DNA of 17,120 nt, taken from assembly GCA_014584635.1 (NCBI GenBank), contig JACTML010000229.1:1-17120 (forward strand). Direction: 5' to 3'. The notes beneath the pieces were generated by a model. It ran no database searches. It was not told where the DNA came from and was given only the letters and a program-made list of their open reading frames with translations. The DNA comes from Nitrosomonas eutropha (GTDB lineage: Bacteria; Pseudomonadota; Gammaproteobacteria; Burkholderiales; Nitrosomonadaceae). Positions within the stretch are counted from its first letter, which is position 1; every line of letters starts with the position of its first letter. Below are positions 5,580 through 14,025 of this stretch, in pieces. A program made the position numbers and the translations under genes.

Positions 5580-7466
5580 ATGATCAAATCACTGAAAGAT
5601 TGTACAGTTTCGGGGCCTTTCAAAACGCTTCCTTCTTCTGCTGCTGCGATGGGGTTTTCTTTGAGCTATCAGTCTGACCGGTTGGGATTGAAAGTGACTG
5701 ATGCCGGTAATCATGCTGATCGGGGGATATTTTCCTTTGGTTTCAGTGCACCTCAGGTCAGGCCAATAAATTGTGTCATAACAGGATGGGGAGATTGCGA
5801 TCAGCCGGGCGCAATCACTGAAAGTATGATGCAGGCAGCTTGCGGCTTGATGTCGGTGCATGGACGTTCAACCGGAACCATCCAGCCGTTCGGACTTCCA
5901 TATGTTTCAACTGTTACAACTGCATTGGCATTGCAAGGAGGCATGGCAGCAGCACTTGGTAACCTGCGTGGACTGTCTGTCTCAGAAAGCCATATTTCTA
6001 TGGCGGCTGCAGCTTTGCTCAGTACTTCGCAATACATTGCCGATGCAACAATCACATCGTTATCGGAAAGTCTGCCATTCGGTGATGCCGATTATTCCCC
6101 GGCGCCTCCATTCGTATCAGCGGATGGCATTGTTTTTGAGCTTGAAACCCTTAATCCGGATCCATGGCTGATTTTCTGGATGAAACTTGGGATCAGCAGG
6201 CCATTGGCCGGCAAGGGGTGGACGGCTTTTCTGCTGCGTTACGCCAAAGCCATTGCACCTATTCCGGATGAACTGGTTCGTGCGGTATCAAAACTGGCGT
6301 ATACCGATATTTCCCGGCTTTGTGCCGATGCAGGTATGGCGATATGCCGTGTCCGTACGCTCGATGAAAGAGTAGACAACGAACATTTCAAATCAAATTG
6401 GCTGAGAGGTCCATGGGTATTCGATTATGCAGCCCCTCAGCCGGATTTTCCGTTGATTCCTGCCAGTGATTCATTGCCATTGAGCGGATTAACCGTAATT
6501 GAATCCTGTCGGCGTATTCAAGGGCCGCTGGCAGGGCATTTGCTGGCATTGCTCGGTGCGAAGGTAATTCGTATCGAGCCGCCGGGAGGTGATACGCTGC
6601 GTGGGATGCCGCCGGTATCGGAAGGATGTTCTGTGCGGTTTGATGCATTGAATCGGCTTAAGGTCATTCGTGAAATCGATATCAAATCTCCCGGCGGGCA
6701 GGAAGAAATCACGGAAATGGTAAGGCATGCCGATGTGTTTCTGCATAATTGGGCGCCCAACAAGGCGCTTGAGTTGGGTCTTGATCATGCTGATCTGCAT
6801 CGTGTGAATCCTGCACTGATTTATGCATACGCATCTGGCTGGTTCATGAATAACGAAGGAATATCCTCACAATCCCCGTCGCTGCCAGGGACAGATTTCA
6901 TGGTCCAGGCATATTCAGGTGTTGCACATAAAATTTCACAAGCTTGCGGCACACGGGGCGGAACATTGTTCACGGCTCTGGATGTGCTGGGTGGCATTAT
7001 TGCCGCACAAGGAATCACCGCTGCTTTGTTGAATCGCCAATTGAGCCATGCGGGGGCAAGGGTGACTTCCTCACTGTTGGGTGCAGCAATATTGTTGTGT
7101 AGCGATGATTTTCAGAGCCGGCATGAATTTTTCGACTGTGTTCCGCCTGTTCAGAGTGTGCTCAATCAGGTTTTTGAGACAGAGAAGGGAAAAATTGCGA
7201 TTGAATGTCTCGATGAAGATACCTTGCAGCGTCTGATTCAGGCATTGGATCTACCTTCTGGAGATGAGAATGAATTATCGCAACGGCTGGATGAATCCTT
7301 TTTGAGCAGGACTGCTGCGGAATGGCGGGTCATCCTGCAGCAGGCTGCTGTGCCGGCAGCCATTGTCATGGAAGATCTTAATGATTTGTATGGTGATCCT
7401 TGTCTGCAGCCGTATCTTGAGACGGGTTCGTATACCAGAGTCACTTCTCCCTGGAGGTTTCAATGA
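5580..7466 (+). CDS. Double CaiB/BaiF (family III CoA-transferase-like) protein
   Basis: Family III enzymes move CoA between carboxylic acids through an aspartyl-CoA intermediate. This 628-residue product is much longer than the usual ~400 and appears to contain two units. The C-terminal unit (about 299-628) is recognisable: SGLTVIES, RIQGPLAGHLLALLGAKVIRIEPPGGD, LHNWAPNKALELGLDHADL, NPALIYAYASGW and PGTDFMVQAYSG, whose D439 matches the catalytic Asp. The N-terminal unit (about 1-290) resembles a shortened second copy; its corresponding motif reads TESMMQAACG, with Glu or Ser in place of Asp, so it is probably non-catalytic. ATG 5580 is chosen; an in-frame TTG at 5556 would add eight residues, and neither has a strong ribosome site. 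The stop overlaps the next gene by four bases (ATGA), implying coupled translation with the ligase. It probably transfers or binds CoA on the acid made by its neighbours; the substrate is unknown. Confidence 0.8.
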   Translation: MIKSLKDCTVSGPFKTLPSSAAAMGFSLSYQSDRLGLKVTDAGNHADRGIFSFGFSAPQVRPINCVITGWGDCDQPGAITESMMQAACGLMSVHGRSTGTIQPFGLPYVSTVTTALALQGGMAAALGNLRGLSVSESHISMAAAALLSTSQYIADATITSLSESLPFGDADYSPAPPFVSADGIVFELETLNPDPWLIFWMKLGISRPLAGKGWTAFLLRYAKAIAPIPDELVRAVSKLAYTDISRLCADAGMAICRVRTLDERVDNEHFKSNWLRGPWVFDYAAPQPDFPLIPASDSLPLSGLTVIESCRRIQGPLAGHLLALLGAKVIRIEPPGGDTLRGMPPVSEGCSVRFDALNRLKVIREIDIKSPGGQEEITEMVRHADVFLHNWAPNKALELGLDHADLHRVNPALIYAYASGWFMNNEGISSQSPSLPGTDFMVQAYSGVAHKISQACGTRGGTLFTALDVLGGIIAAQGITAALLNRQLSHAGARVTSSLLGAAILLCSDDFQSRHEFFDCVPPVQSVLNQVFETEKGKIAIECLDEDTLQRLIQALDLPSGDENELSQRLDESFLSRTAAEWRVILQQAAVPAAIVMEDLNDLYGDPCLQPYLETGSYTRVTSPWRFQ

Positions 7467-9145
7467 ATCATGCCGGTATTATCGATCTGGTCCCTGCTGA
7501 GATTCGCCAGCAGTGGGTAAACGAAGGGATTTATCCCGATAAGTCGCTGTTTGATCTGTTTTGTGAGCATGTGCGGAAAAATCCTGAAAAGCCGGCTGTG
7601 GTAACGCTGGATCACACCATAACGTATCAGGAGCTGCTGCACAAAGTCATCTGTCTGGCGAATGGCTTTCGACGTCTGGGCATAGTGGCCGGCGATGTGA
7701 TTGCTTATCAGCTGACCAATAGCGCCCATCACTGCGCGATTGATCTGGCTGCGGCAGCATTGGGTGCTGTCGTCGCCCCTTTCCCGCCCGGACGGGGGCG
7801 CCTTGATATTCAATCGTTATTACAGCGATGTGATGCGCGTGCCATCATCATCGAGCCTTTTTTTCTGCAACAGGATGTATGTGAACTGATCGAATCACTG
7901 CGGCCCACATTATTGTCACTACGGATACTGGTGGTGGATGGCGGAACACGAACAGGCTGGCACATGCTGGATGAGTTGTTTCAATCGCGGCCGATTGCTG
8001 TCGGAGAGCTGCCTGATGTCGATCCTGATTCGCCAGCACGTTTCCTGATCTCTTCCGGGACCGAATCCAATCCCAAATGGGTTGCTTATTCCCACAATGC
8101 CCTGGCAGGCGGGCGTGGTCGTTTCCTGCAGCATATCCATGCATCCAATAGAGATTTTCGTGCATTTTATCTGGTACCACTGGGCACAGCTTTTGGCTCG
8201 ACAGCGACATTTGGCGTGCTGTCCTGGTTGGGTGGAACCCTGATCATATTGCCGCGATTCGATGTTGGGGCAGTGATTCAGGCAATCGGGCAACTCAGAC
8301 CAACGCATATTTTTGGTGTGCCGACCATGTTTCAGCGTATTGCGGCTGATCCGGCTCTGGCGCGGACCGATACTTCCAGCCTGATTGCAATCGTTAGTGG
8401 AGGTGCAAAAATCGATGAAGCCTCGGTTCTTCGTTGCCGTGAAGCATTCGGATGCAGTTTCATCAATTTGTATGGTTCAGCTGATGGTGTGAATTGCCAT
8501 ACGATGCTGAATGATGATCTGACTACTATTTTGCATACAGGCGGCCGTCCTAATCCCGAAATATGTTCGATCAGAATTGTTGATGATCGGAAAAATGAAC
8601 TGACGCAGGGGCAAACAGGGGAAATCGCTGCGCGCGGGCCTATCACTCCCATGCAATATGTCAATAATCCTGAACTGGATGCACTATATCGCGATGCTGC
8701 TGGCTGGGTGTATACAGGAGACCTTGGGTTTATCGACGAACAGGGGAATCTGGTACTGACTGGCAGGAAAAAGGAAATCATCATTCGTGGGGGTGTCAAT
8801 ATCAGCCCAGCGCAGATTGAAGAGATTGCAGCGTCCCATCCCGCTGTGGTCAGCGCAGCCTGTATTCCGGTAGAAGATGAAGATCTGGGGCATCGTATCT
8901 GTTTGTGCCTGGTGATGGGTGAAGGCATAGCGCGACCATCACTGGCTCAGTTTACCCGTTTCCTGTTGGATCGCGGGCTGGAGAAAAACAAACTGCCTGA
9001 ATATTTGCGCTACTTGAGACAGTTGCCACTCAGTCCGGCAGGGAAAGTTGATAAAAAGCGCTTGATTACTGAACTGGAAAATGTGCAGCTTAAGAGCAAT
9101 TTTGCGGTAACGGGCAAGGCAGATTCTGCTGCGAGGATAAATTGA
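7463..9145 (+). CDS. AMP-forming acid:CoA ligase / adenylating enzyme (ANL superfamily)
   Basis: This 560-residue enzyme should activate a carboxylic acid as an acyl-adenylate, either for CoA or for attack by the sulfur-carrier thiocarboxylate. The core motifs are present: P-loop-like SSGTESNPKWVAYSH (197-211, the usual TG replaced by ES), NLYGSADG (335-342), GWVYTGD with D420, LTGRKKEIIIRGGVNISP (432-449) and PLSPAGKVDKK with the A10 catalytic lysine K528. There is no carrier-protein domain. It overlaps the CaiB-like gene by four bases and its stop shares one base with the next ATG, so the three are translationally linked. Thioquinolobactin and pyridine-dithiocarboxylate loci both use an AMP ligase beside the same sulfur-transfer trio. 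The acid substrate cannot be predicted here; dipicolinate- or quinoline-type aromatic acids are possibilities by analogy only. Confidence 0.88.
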   Translation: MNHAGIIDLVPAEIRQQWVNEGIYPDKSLFDLFCEHVRKNPEKPAVVTLDHTITYQELLHKVICLANGFRRLGIVAGDVIAYQLTNSAHHCAIDLAAAALGAVVAPFPPGRGRLDIQSLLQRCDARAIIIEPFFLQQDVCELIESLRPTLLSLRILVVDGGTRTGWHMLDELFQSRPIAVGELPDVDPDSPARFLISSGTESNPKWVAYSHNALAGGRGRFLQHIHASNRDFRAFYLVPLGTAFGSTATFGVLSWLGGTLIILPRFDVGAVIQAIGQLRPTHIFGVPTMFQRIAADPALARTDTSSLIAIVSGGAKIDEASVLRCREAFGCSFINLYGSADGVNCHTMLNDDLTTILHTGGRPNPEICSIRIVDDRKNELTQGQTGEIAARGPITPMQYVNNPELDALYRDAAGWVYTGDLGFIDEQGNLVLTGRKKEIIIRGGVNISPAQIEEIAASHPAVVSAACIPVEDEDLGHRICLCLVMGEGIARPSLAQFTRFLLDRGLEKNKLPEYLRYLRQLPLSPAGKVDKKRLITELENVQLKSNFAVTGKADSAARIN

Positions 9146-10350
9146 TGCTGCCTGCATTCAGCGAGATATCCCATACGGAAACGGCCAGGGCACTGGCGCA
9201 GAAAGTCAGGAAATTTGTTGATGAAGTAATCATCCCTAATGAATCTCAGCTTTCACAGCCTGGAGAACAGGCATTGCAGTTGCAATCTGATTTAGTGCAG
9301 CAAGCCAGGCGGGATGGCCTGTATGGATTGTTCTACCCGCTATCACATGGCGGGAAAATTGCTTCTCTCGAAGATTATCTGCTGGTTGCTGAACAGGAAG
9401 GGCGCACAGAATTTTCCCAGGCAATCTTTGCCACTCATACCGCCCTTGATGCGCATATGTTATCGAGATTCGGGAATGAGGTTATCCAACAGCAGTTTCT
9501 GCAGCCGATGGTAAACGGGGAAGCATTACCGTGTTACGGCATGACCGAACCCGGACAGAGTGGTTCGATTCCCGGGTTGATCACGACCACTGCGAACCTT
9601 TCCAACGCCTGTTGGCATATTAATGGCAGAAAATGGTTTATTTCCAATGCGGATCGTGCCACGTTTATGACAGTACTGGCACGAACAGCCGGCAAAGAAA
9701 AGCCGCTCAATCAGGCGCTCTCGATGATCATAGTGCCGGTCGATACGCCGGGTTTCAGAATTGAGCGCCAGCTAATGATGATGGGACATGCCTGCGGCCA
9801 GGGAGAAGTTTCTCTGACTGCTGTGAAAGTTCCGGAACATTATCTGATAGGGAGGTGTGGCGGCGGTCTGGAGCTGATGAGTAAACGACTTGGGCTTGGT
9901 CGATTGCTGCGTGCGATGAGCTGGATTGGCCTCGCCCGGCGGTGTATGGATTCGATGGGTGAGCGTGTTCATTCAGCTCGGGGGAAACTCGGGCTTCTGG
10001 CAGAGAAGCAGCTTGTACGCCAGCATTTCTTCAATACCTATCAGGCTATTGCCAGTGCACGCGAGCTTATTCGTATTGCTGCGCGTGGTGTTGATGCACA
10101 GTGCCCTGATGAAATAGCGATCAATGTTGCCAAAATGGCTGCTTCAAGAGCCTTGTGCACTGCTGCCGACAGTGCAATGCAGTTGTATGGAGCAGAAGGG
10201 CTGAGTGACTTGACACCGCTTTATGGCATTCATCGTATTGCACGGACTTCTCGTATTCTGGATGGCAACGATGAATCATTGATCAGCTCAGTGGGGCGTC
10301 GCCTGATCAGTCACTATGAGCATCACGCAGTTTATCCATTCGAATCCTGA
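9145..10350 (+). CDS. Acyl-CoA dehydrogenase-like flavoprotein
   Basis: This 401-residue protein has the acyl-CoA dehydrogenase fold: a helical N-terminus, the FAD/substrate segment CYGMTEPGQSGS (130-141), WHINGRKWFISNAD (157-170) and a C-terminal helical domain with AMQLYGAEGL and RTSRILDGNDESL. At the position of the catalytic base (Glu in the EGT motif of medium-chain enzymes) this protein has D373 in LDGNDE, as seen in ACAD10/11-like and other DGPDE-type members. The start is ATG 9145, with GAGG eight bases upstream; an in-frame TTG three bases earlier is less likely. It shares one base with the ligase stop. It probably oxidises a CoA- or carrier-bound acid, perhaps to make an unsaturated or aromatic ring; the electron acceptor and substrate are not visible. 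Confidence 0.88.
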   Translation: MLPAFSEISHTETARALAQKVRKFVDEVIIPNESQLSQPGEQALQLQSDLVQQARRDGLYGLFYPLSHGGKIASLEDYLLVAEQEGRTEFSQAIFATHTALDAHMLSRFGNEVIQQQFLQPMVNGEALPCYGMTEPGQSGSIPGLITTTANLSNACWHINGRKWFISNADRATFMTVLARTAGKEKPLNQALSMIIVPVDTPGFRIERQLMMMGHACGQGEVSLTAVKVPEHYLIGRCGGGLELMSKRLGLGRLLRAMSWIGLARRCMDSMGERVHSARGKLGLLAEKQLVRQHFFNTYQAIASARELIRIAARGVDAQCPDEIAINVAKMAASRALCTAADSAMQLYGAEGLSDLTPLYGIHRIARTSRILDGNDESLISSVGRRLISHYEHHAVYPFES

Positions 10351-10393
10351 TTTTCACAAAATCGAACACTTTTCAGATCCAGAGGATATTTCT

Positions 10394-11596
10394 ATGTCGG
10401 TTGACCACAGGCAGTTACCACGATCCGCGATAGCTGGCGGTTTATTGCAAATGGTTCTGGTATTCGCCATGACATTGCCGATGCTTATTTTATACACCAT
10501 CAGTACGCTGGGGCCGCTGCTCAGTCGCGATCTCGGTTTTGAGCCAGTCGCCATTGGTTATCTGGTCATGAGCTCATTTGGTCTGGCAGCTGTTCTATCC
10601 CTTCGAGCTGGTGCAATTGTCGATTACATTGGCGCGCGAACTGCACTGATTGTACTTTTTTGTGCTGTTGCTGTTACTTTTGCGTTGATTTCGATGACAA
10701 ACGCCTTCTTCAGTCTGGTTATGGCAACGACGATCTGTGGTATCGCGCAGGCCCTGTCGAATCCGGTGACTAATCTGCTGATTGCGCAACAGATTCAACC
10801 GGAACAAAGAGCACGGGTGGTCGGATTGAAGCAGTCTGGTGTTCAGCTGGCTGCACTTCTGGCGGGATTGGTATTGCCTGCTGTTGCATTTCAGTACGGC
10901 TGGCGTATCGCATTCGGTGCTATCGTGCCGGCCGCTGTACTGTTCGGTTTTGCAGCATGGTTCGTGGCACCTGCATGGCATGTCAGAAGAAACAGAAAAC
11001 TGATCTTTGCGCGCCCGAACATGCTGCTGTCGCGGTTGATGGTAATCCAGTTTAGTGTTGGCCTGGCTTTGTCCGCGTTTGTGACGTTTCTGCCGACTTT
11101 TGCCACGTTGCAGGAGATGCCGCTTGCGCAGGCAGGTAAGTTGATCGCTGTATTCGGTATCACCGGAATGCTGTCACGAATCATGCTGACGCCACTGGGT
11201 GATAAGCTCAGTGATGAATCCTATTTGCTGTTTGCGCTGATTACCATTGCTGCCGGTGCAATTATCCTAACGATGCAGGCTGAGCCTGGTCATCACGGCT
11301 ATCTGTGGGCCGGAGCAATCGGAATGGGTATGTCTGCGGTTGCAACCAATGCAATTGCGATGAGTATGCTGATCAGGGATCCCTCCTTCGGACAAGTGAC
11401 CGAAGCTTCCGGCTATGTTTCATTTGCATTCTTCTCCGGATTTGCATTGGGCCCACCACTTTATGGGCAGTTGTTCAGTCAGACTGGCAGTGTATCGCTG
11501 GCGTGGAGTCTGCTGATCTGTGTGCTGGGTGTAGCTTGCGTGATGGCGTTGCGGCTGACTGTTGTTCGCAAGCACTATTCTCATGTATCGACTTGA
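10394..11596 (+). CDS. MFS transporter (probable exporter)
   Basis: This 400-residue protein has about 12 hydrophobic segments and the major-facilitator loop motif GAIVDYIGAR (about 73-82) after the second segment. The start is ATG 10394, preceded by AGAGGA at seven bases; a longer reading from 10316 would overlap the dehydrogenase gene and add a hydrophilic stretch with no ribosome site. The second half repeats the fold, including a weaker motif near LTPLGDKLSDE. It is the last gene of the operon. By position and by analogy with exporters in siderophore loci, it likely secretes the pathway product across the inner membrane, but direction cannot be proven from sequence and uptake is possible. 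Confidence 0.9.
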   Translation: MSVDHRQLPRSAIAGGLLQMVLVFAMTLPMLILYTISTLGPLLSRDLGFEPVAIGYLVMSSFGLAAVLSLRAGAIVDYIGARTALIVLFCAVAVTFALISMTNAFFSLVMATTICGIAQALSNPVTNLLIAQQIQPEQRARVVGLKQSGVQLAALLAGLVLPAVAFQYGWRIAFGAIVPAAVLFGFAAWFVAPAWHVRRNRKLIFARPNMLLSRLMVIQFSVGLALSAFVTFLPTFATLQEMPLAQAGKLIAVFGITGMLSRIMLTPLGDKLSDESYLLFALITIAAGAIILTMQAEPGHHGYLWAGAIGMGMSAVATNAIAMSMLIRDPSFGQVTEASGYVSFAFFSGFALGPPLYGQLFSQTGSVSLAWSLLICVLGVACVMALRLTVVRKHYSHVST

Positions 11597-11619
11597 GTAC
11601 CACAAGCCGGCAGCGCTGG

Positions 11620-12411
11620 TTAACCTGTATTTTGAAGAAATTCGAGAACGTGATGAATAAACAGATCGGGTGCGGTTCGCGTAGCACTGTGCTGCTGACC
11701 GGCAATAATACCAATCTGACAATCGGGCAAACCCCGTTGCAACTTTTCTGCAGTTACGAAACGGCGCGGGTGGCTATTCCCGCCTACCAGCAGGAGTACC
11801 GGGGAGTGCATGGCCTGGAATCGTTGTGGTGTGAACTGGTAACGATCAATGCTTTTCAGTTCGCGCAGTATGGTATGGGCGGCAGCAAGCCGTATCGCCC
11901 AGTTGGATCCGGCTTGCAATGCAACCAGTTCCGGGTTTGGAGTTTTCAACAAATCACGAAAAAACATCAATAGTGTCTCTTCACGCGCATTTTTTTCCAG
12001 CAGAACCTGCATACGAGCTTCAAAAGTGGTTGACCAGTTGCTGCCAGCCAATGAAATGGCTGGTTCATACAGAATGAGATTCCTGATGTTTGTCGTCAGA
12101 AGTGAAGCTTCCAGTGCACAAAGTCCGCCAAAAGAATGACCAAGCAGAGTGACACGGCCGCCAATGGCATCGCTGACAGCGGCAATATCTTCACTTTCAC
12201 GTTCCAGCGTATAGCTGGTGGAATCGCCGCTACAGCCGCGGCCGCGCCGATCCATAGTCCATACGGTGTAATGCTGCTGCAGGCCGGCAAGTACGGATAC
12301 CCAGGCTGAGTGATTGCCAGTTGTGCCATGTATCAGTAGCAGAGGATCACCGCTGCCTTGCCGCCAGCAGGCGATAGGTGTGCCATCCCGGGATGTAATG
12401 CGTTCCATCAT
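11620..12411 (-). CDS. Alpha/beta hydrolase
   Basis: This 263-residue soluble enzyme has an oxyanion segment LLLIHGTTGNHSAW (24-37), nucleophile elbow GHSFGG with S93, and a C-terminal histidine H241 in GQQHSATRTAPDLF. The acidic triad member is not obvious: the usual site after strand 7 reads VGGNSHP with no Asp, so E116 in LYEPA may serve instead. The family includes esterases, thioesterases and C-C hydrolases. The gene starts with ATGATG and has no clear ribosome site. It converges on the MFS gene with only 23 bp between the stops, and is divergent from the barrel operon with 54 bp between starts. It may hydrolyse a thioester or ester related to the neighbouring pathway, but nothing in the sequence fixes its substrate. 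Confidence 0.85.
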   Translation of the reverse strand: MMERITSRDGTPIACWRQGSGDPLLLIHGTTGNHSAWVSVLAGLQQHYTVWTMDRRGRGCSGDSTSYTLERESEDIAAVSDAIGGRVTLLGHSFGGLCALEASLLTTNIRNLILYEPAISLAGSNWSTTFEARMQVLLEKNAREETLLMFFRDLLKTPNPELVALQAGSNWAIRLAAAHTILRELKSIDRYQFTPQRFQAMHSPVLLLVGGNSHPRRFVTAEKLQRGLPDCQIGIIAGQQHSATRTAPDLFIHHVLEFLQNTG

Positions 12412-12465
12412 GATGCGTATTTTTAAATTGAGAAATCAGTTACATCAAAAAATTTCAACAGGATT

Positions 12466-14016
12466 ATGTTACTAAACAAAGTGATTTTCCAGAAGCAGTC
12501 AGATTATTTTCTGTTCATCACATCGTTGCTAAGTGCGGTTTTAAGAATCCTGGTTCATTACTGTTTTCTGTTTGTCTATCTGTTCATGAGCGGTATTTCT
12601 GCTGCCAGTGCCGAGCAGCCGCTGGGACAGATCAATCAATATTTGCGTGTGAATGGTGAATTACTGGGCAGTTATGAAGCCTGGAATTATTTCCGTCCTG
12701 CATTGGGAGGCAACAACAGCTACGATTTATGGGTGGTTCGTTCCCGGCTGGGGCTGACATTTTCCAGTGATTATGCGGATGGTTTTATGCAGGGGCAGTA
12801 CAGCGGTCTTTATGGATTGCCGGATGATGCGATTCCGTCCTCGGGAGGTGCACTGGGATTGGGAGGAGGTTATTTTCTGGCGAATCGTACTACTGGAGCG
12901 AGTAATGTTTTTCTAAAGCAAGGCTATCTTAATTTTAAATTTAATAAGCTGGGATTGCCGGGAGGAGCTGTAAAAGTTGGTCGTTTCGAACTGGCTGATG
13001 GGATGGAGTATCGATCGGGTGTCGCCAAATTCGATGCACTTAAAAAAAGACGGATTGCAGAACGGATGGTGGGCGGATTTAATGCAATTTATGTCGGGCG
13101 TACTTTCAATGGATTTTCAGCCGTATATGATCAGCCCGGATTCAATGTAACGGTAAGCGGGGTACGTCCAACCCAGGGTAATCTTACCGTTCAGGGACAA
13201 AAGGAAATCAGCGATATCAATATAGTGTATGCGGCACTGACCAGCAAGAAGGATAGTGTATTGGCGGGAACCGAGGGGCGCTTGTATTACCTGAATTACC
13301 GTGATCAGCGTGTATCGCAGGTGGTCGATAATCGTCCATTGTCAGCAAGGCCGCAGCTGAATGATGAGAAACTCAATATTCATACCATTGGTGCGCATTT
13401 GTTATCACTGCAGTCGTTTGGTTCTGGCAGTTTCGATGCGTTATTGATGGGCGCCTACCAGTTTGGTCGCTGGACCAATTTATCGCACCGGGCCTGGGCA
13501 CTGGATGCAGAGGTTGGCTATCAATGGAACAAATTGCCGTTCAGACCCTGGGTGCGTGCGGTTTATTACCGCAGTTCCGGCGATGATGATGCACAGGACG
13601 GGCAGCATCGAACTTTTTTTTCAGCTGTACCCAGCGGGCGCTTGTATGCCAAATTTCCGTTTTACAACCAGATGAATATTCAGGATATTTTTCTTGAGTT
13701 CATTGTATTTCCCACCGAAAAATCACAGTTCAACATTAATCTGCATCAGTTGTCGCTGGCCAATGTGAATGATCTGCTTTATACCGGGCTGGGCGCGTCT
13801 CTTAAGTCCGGTGCCTTTGGTTATTCCGGTAATGCCACACGCGGACATAAGGAGATAGGGCAATTGGTTGATATCGCATTGATATATAACTTTAACAAAC
13901 ATGCTATGTCGCGGTTTTATTACGGCCATGCTTTGGGTGGTAGTGCGATGAAAAGCATTTATCCGGGTAAAAGTAATGCCAGCATTTTTCTGGCTGAGTT
14001 CAGTCTGTTTTTTTGA
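12466..14016 (+). CDS. Outer-membrane beta-barrel protein, alginate-export (AlgE-like) type
   Basis: This 516-residue exported protein has a hydrophobic N-terminus ending GISAASA, with cleavage near residue 49, then alternating beta-strand sequence typical of an 18-strand barrel: LRVNGELLGSYEAWNYF, SRLGLTFSSDYADGFMQGQY, VKVGRFELADGMEY, RMVGGFNAIYVGRTFNGF. It ends SLFF with a C-terminal aromatic residue, the outer-membrane insertion signal. The layout resembles the alginate-export porin family, which passes polysaccharides or small molecules by diffusion. The start is uncertain: AGGA lies only two bases before ATG 12466, and the N-region ahead of the hydrophobic part is long; ATG 12586 would be too late for a full signal peptide. 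It leads a compact operon with a GH88-like protein and an amidohydrolase. No alginate or other polysaccharide synthesis genes are in the window, so the cargo is unknown. Confidence 0.78.
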   Translation: MLLNKVIFQKQSDYFLFITSLLSAVLRILVHYCFLFVYLFMSGISAASAEQPLGQINQYLRVNGELLGSYEAWNYFRPALGGNNSYDLWVVRSRLGLTFSSDYADGFMQGQYSGLYGLPDDAIPSSGGALGLGGGYFLANRTTGASNVFLKQGYLNFKFNKLGLPGGAVKVGRFELADGMEYRSGVAKFDALKKRRIAERMVGGFNAIYVGRTFNGFSAVYDQPGFNVTVSGVRPTQGNLTVQGQKEISDINIVYAALTSKKDSVLAGTEGRLYYLNYRDQRVSQVVDNRPLSARPQLNDEKLNIHTIGAHLLSLQSFGSGSFDALLMGAYQFGRWTNLSHRAWALDAEVGYQWNKLPFRPWVRAVYYRSSGDDDAQDGQHRTFFSAVPSGRLYAKFPFYNQMNIQDIFLEFIVFPTEKSQFNINLHQLSLANVNDLLYTGLGASLKSGAFGYSGNATRGHKEIGQLVDIALIYNFNKHAMSRFYYGHALGGSAMKSIYPGKSNASIFLAEFSLFF

Positions 14017-14025
14017 GTGAGACAA

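Noticed and set aside
8332..8928. Minus-strand open frame of 198 codons inside the AMP-ligase gene
   Set aside because: It is a shadow of the ligase, whose motifs are all in the plus frame; the composition is Ser/Arg/Pro-rich without family resemblance.
10316..10393. Longer start of the MFS transporter at 10316
   Set aside because: It would overlap the dehydrogenase gene and add a polar leader; ATG 10394 has a good ribosome site.
11305..11973. Plus-strand open frame of 222 codons spanning the MFS end and the hydrolase
   Set aside because: It overlaps two well-supported genes and shows no recognisable domain.
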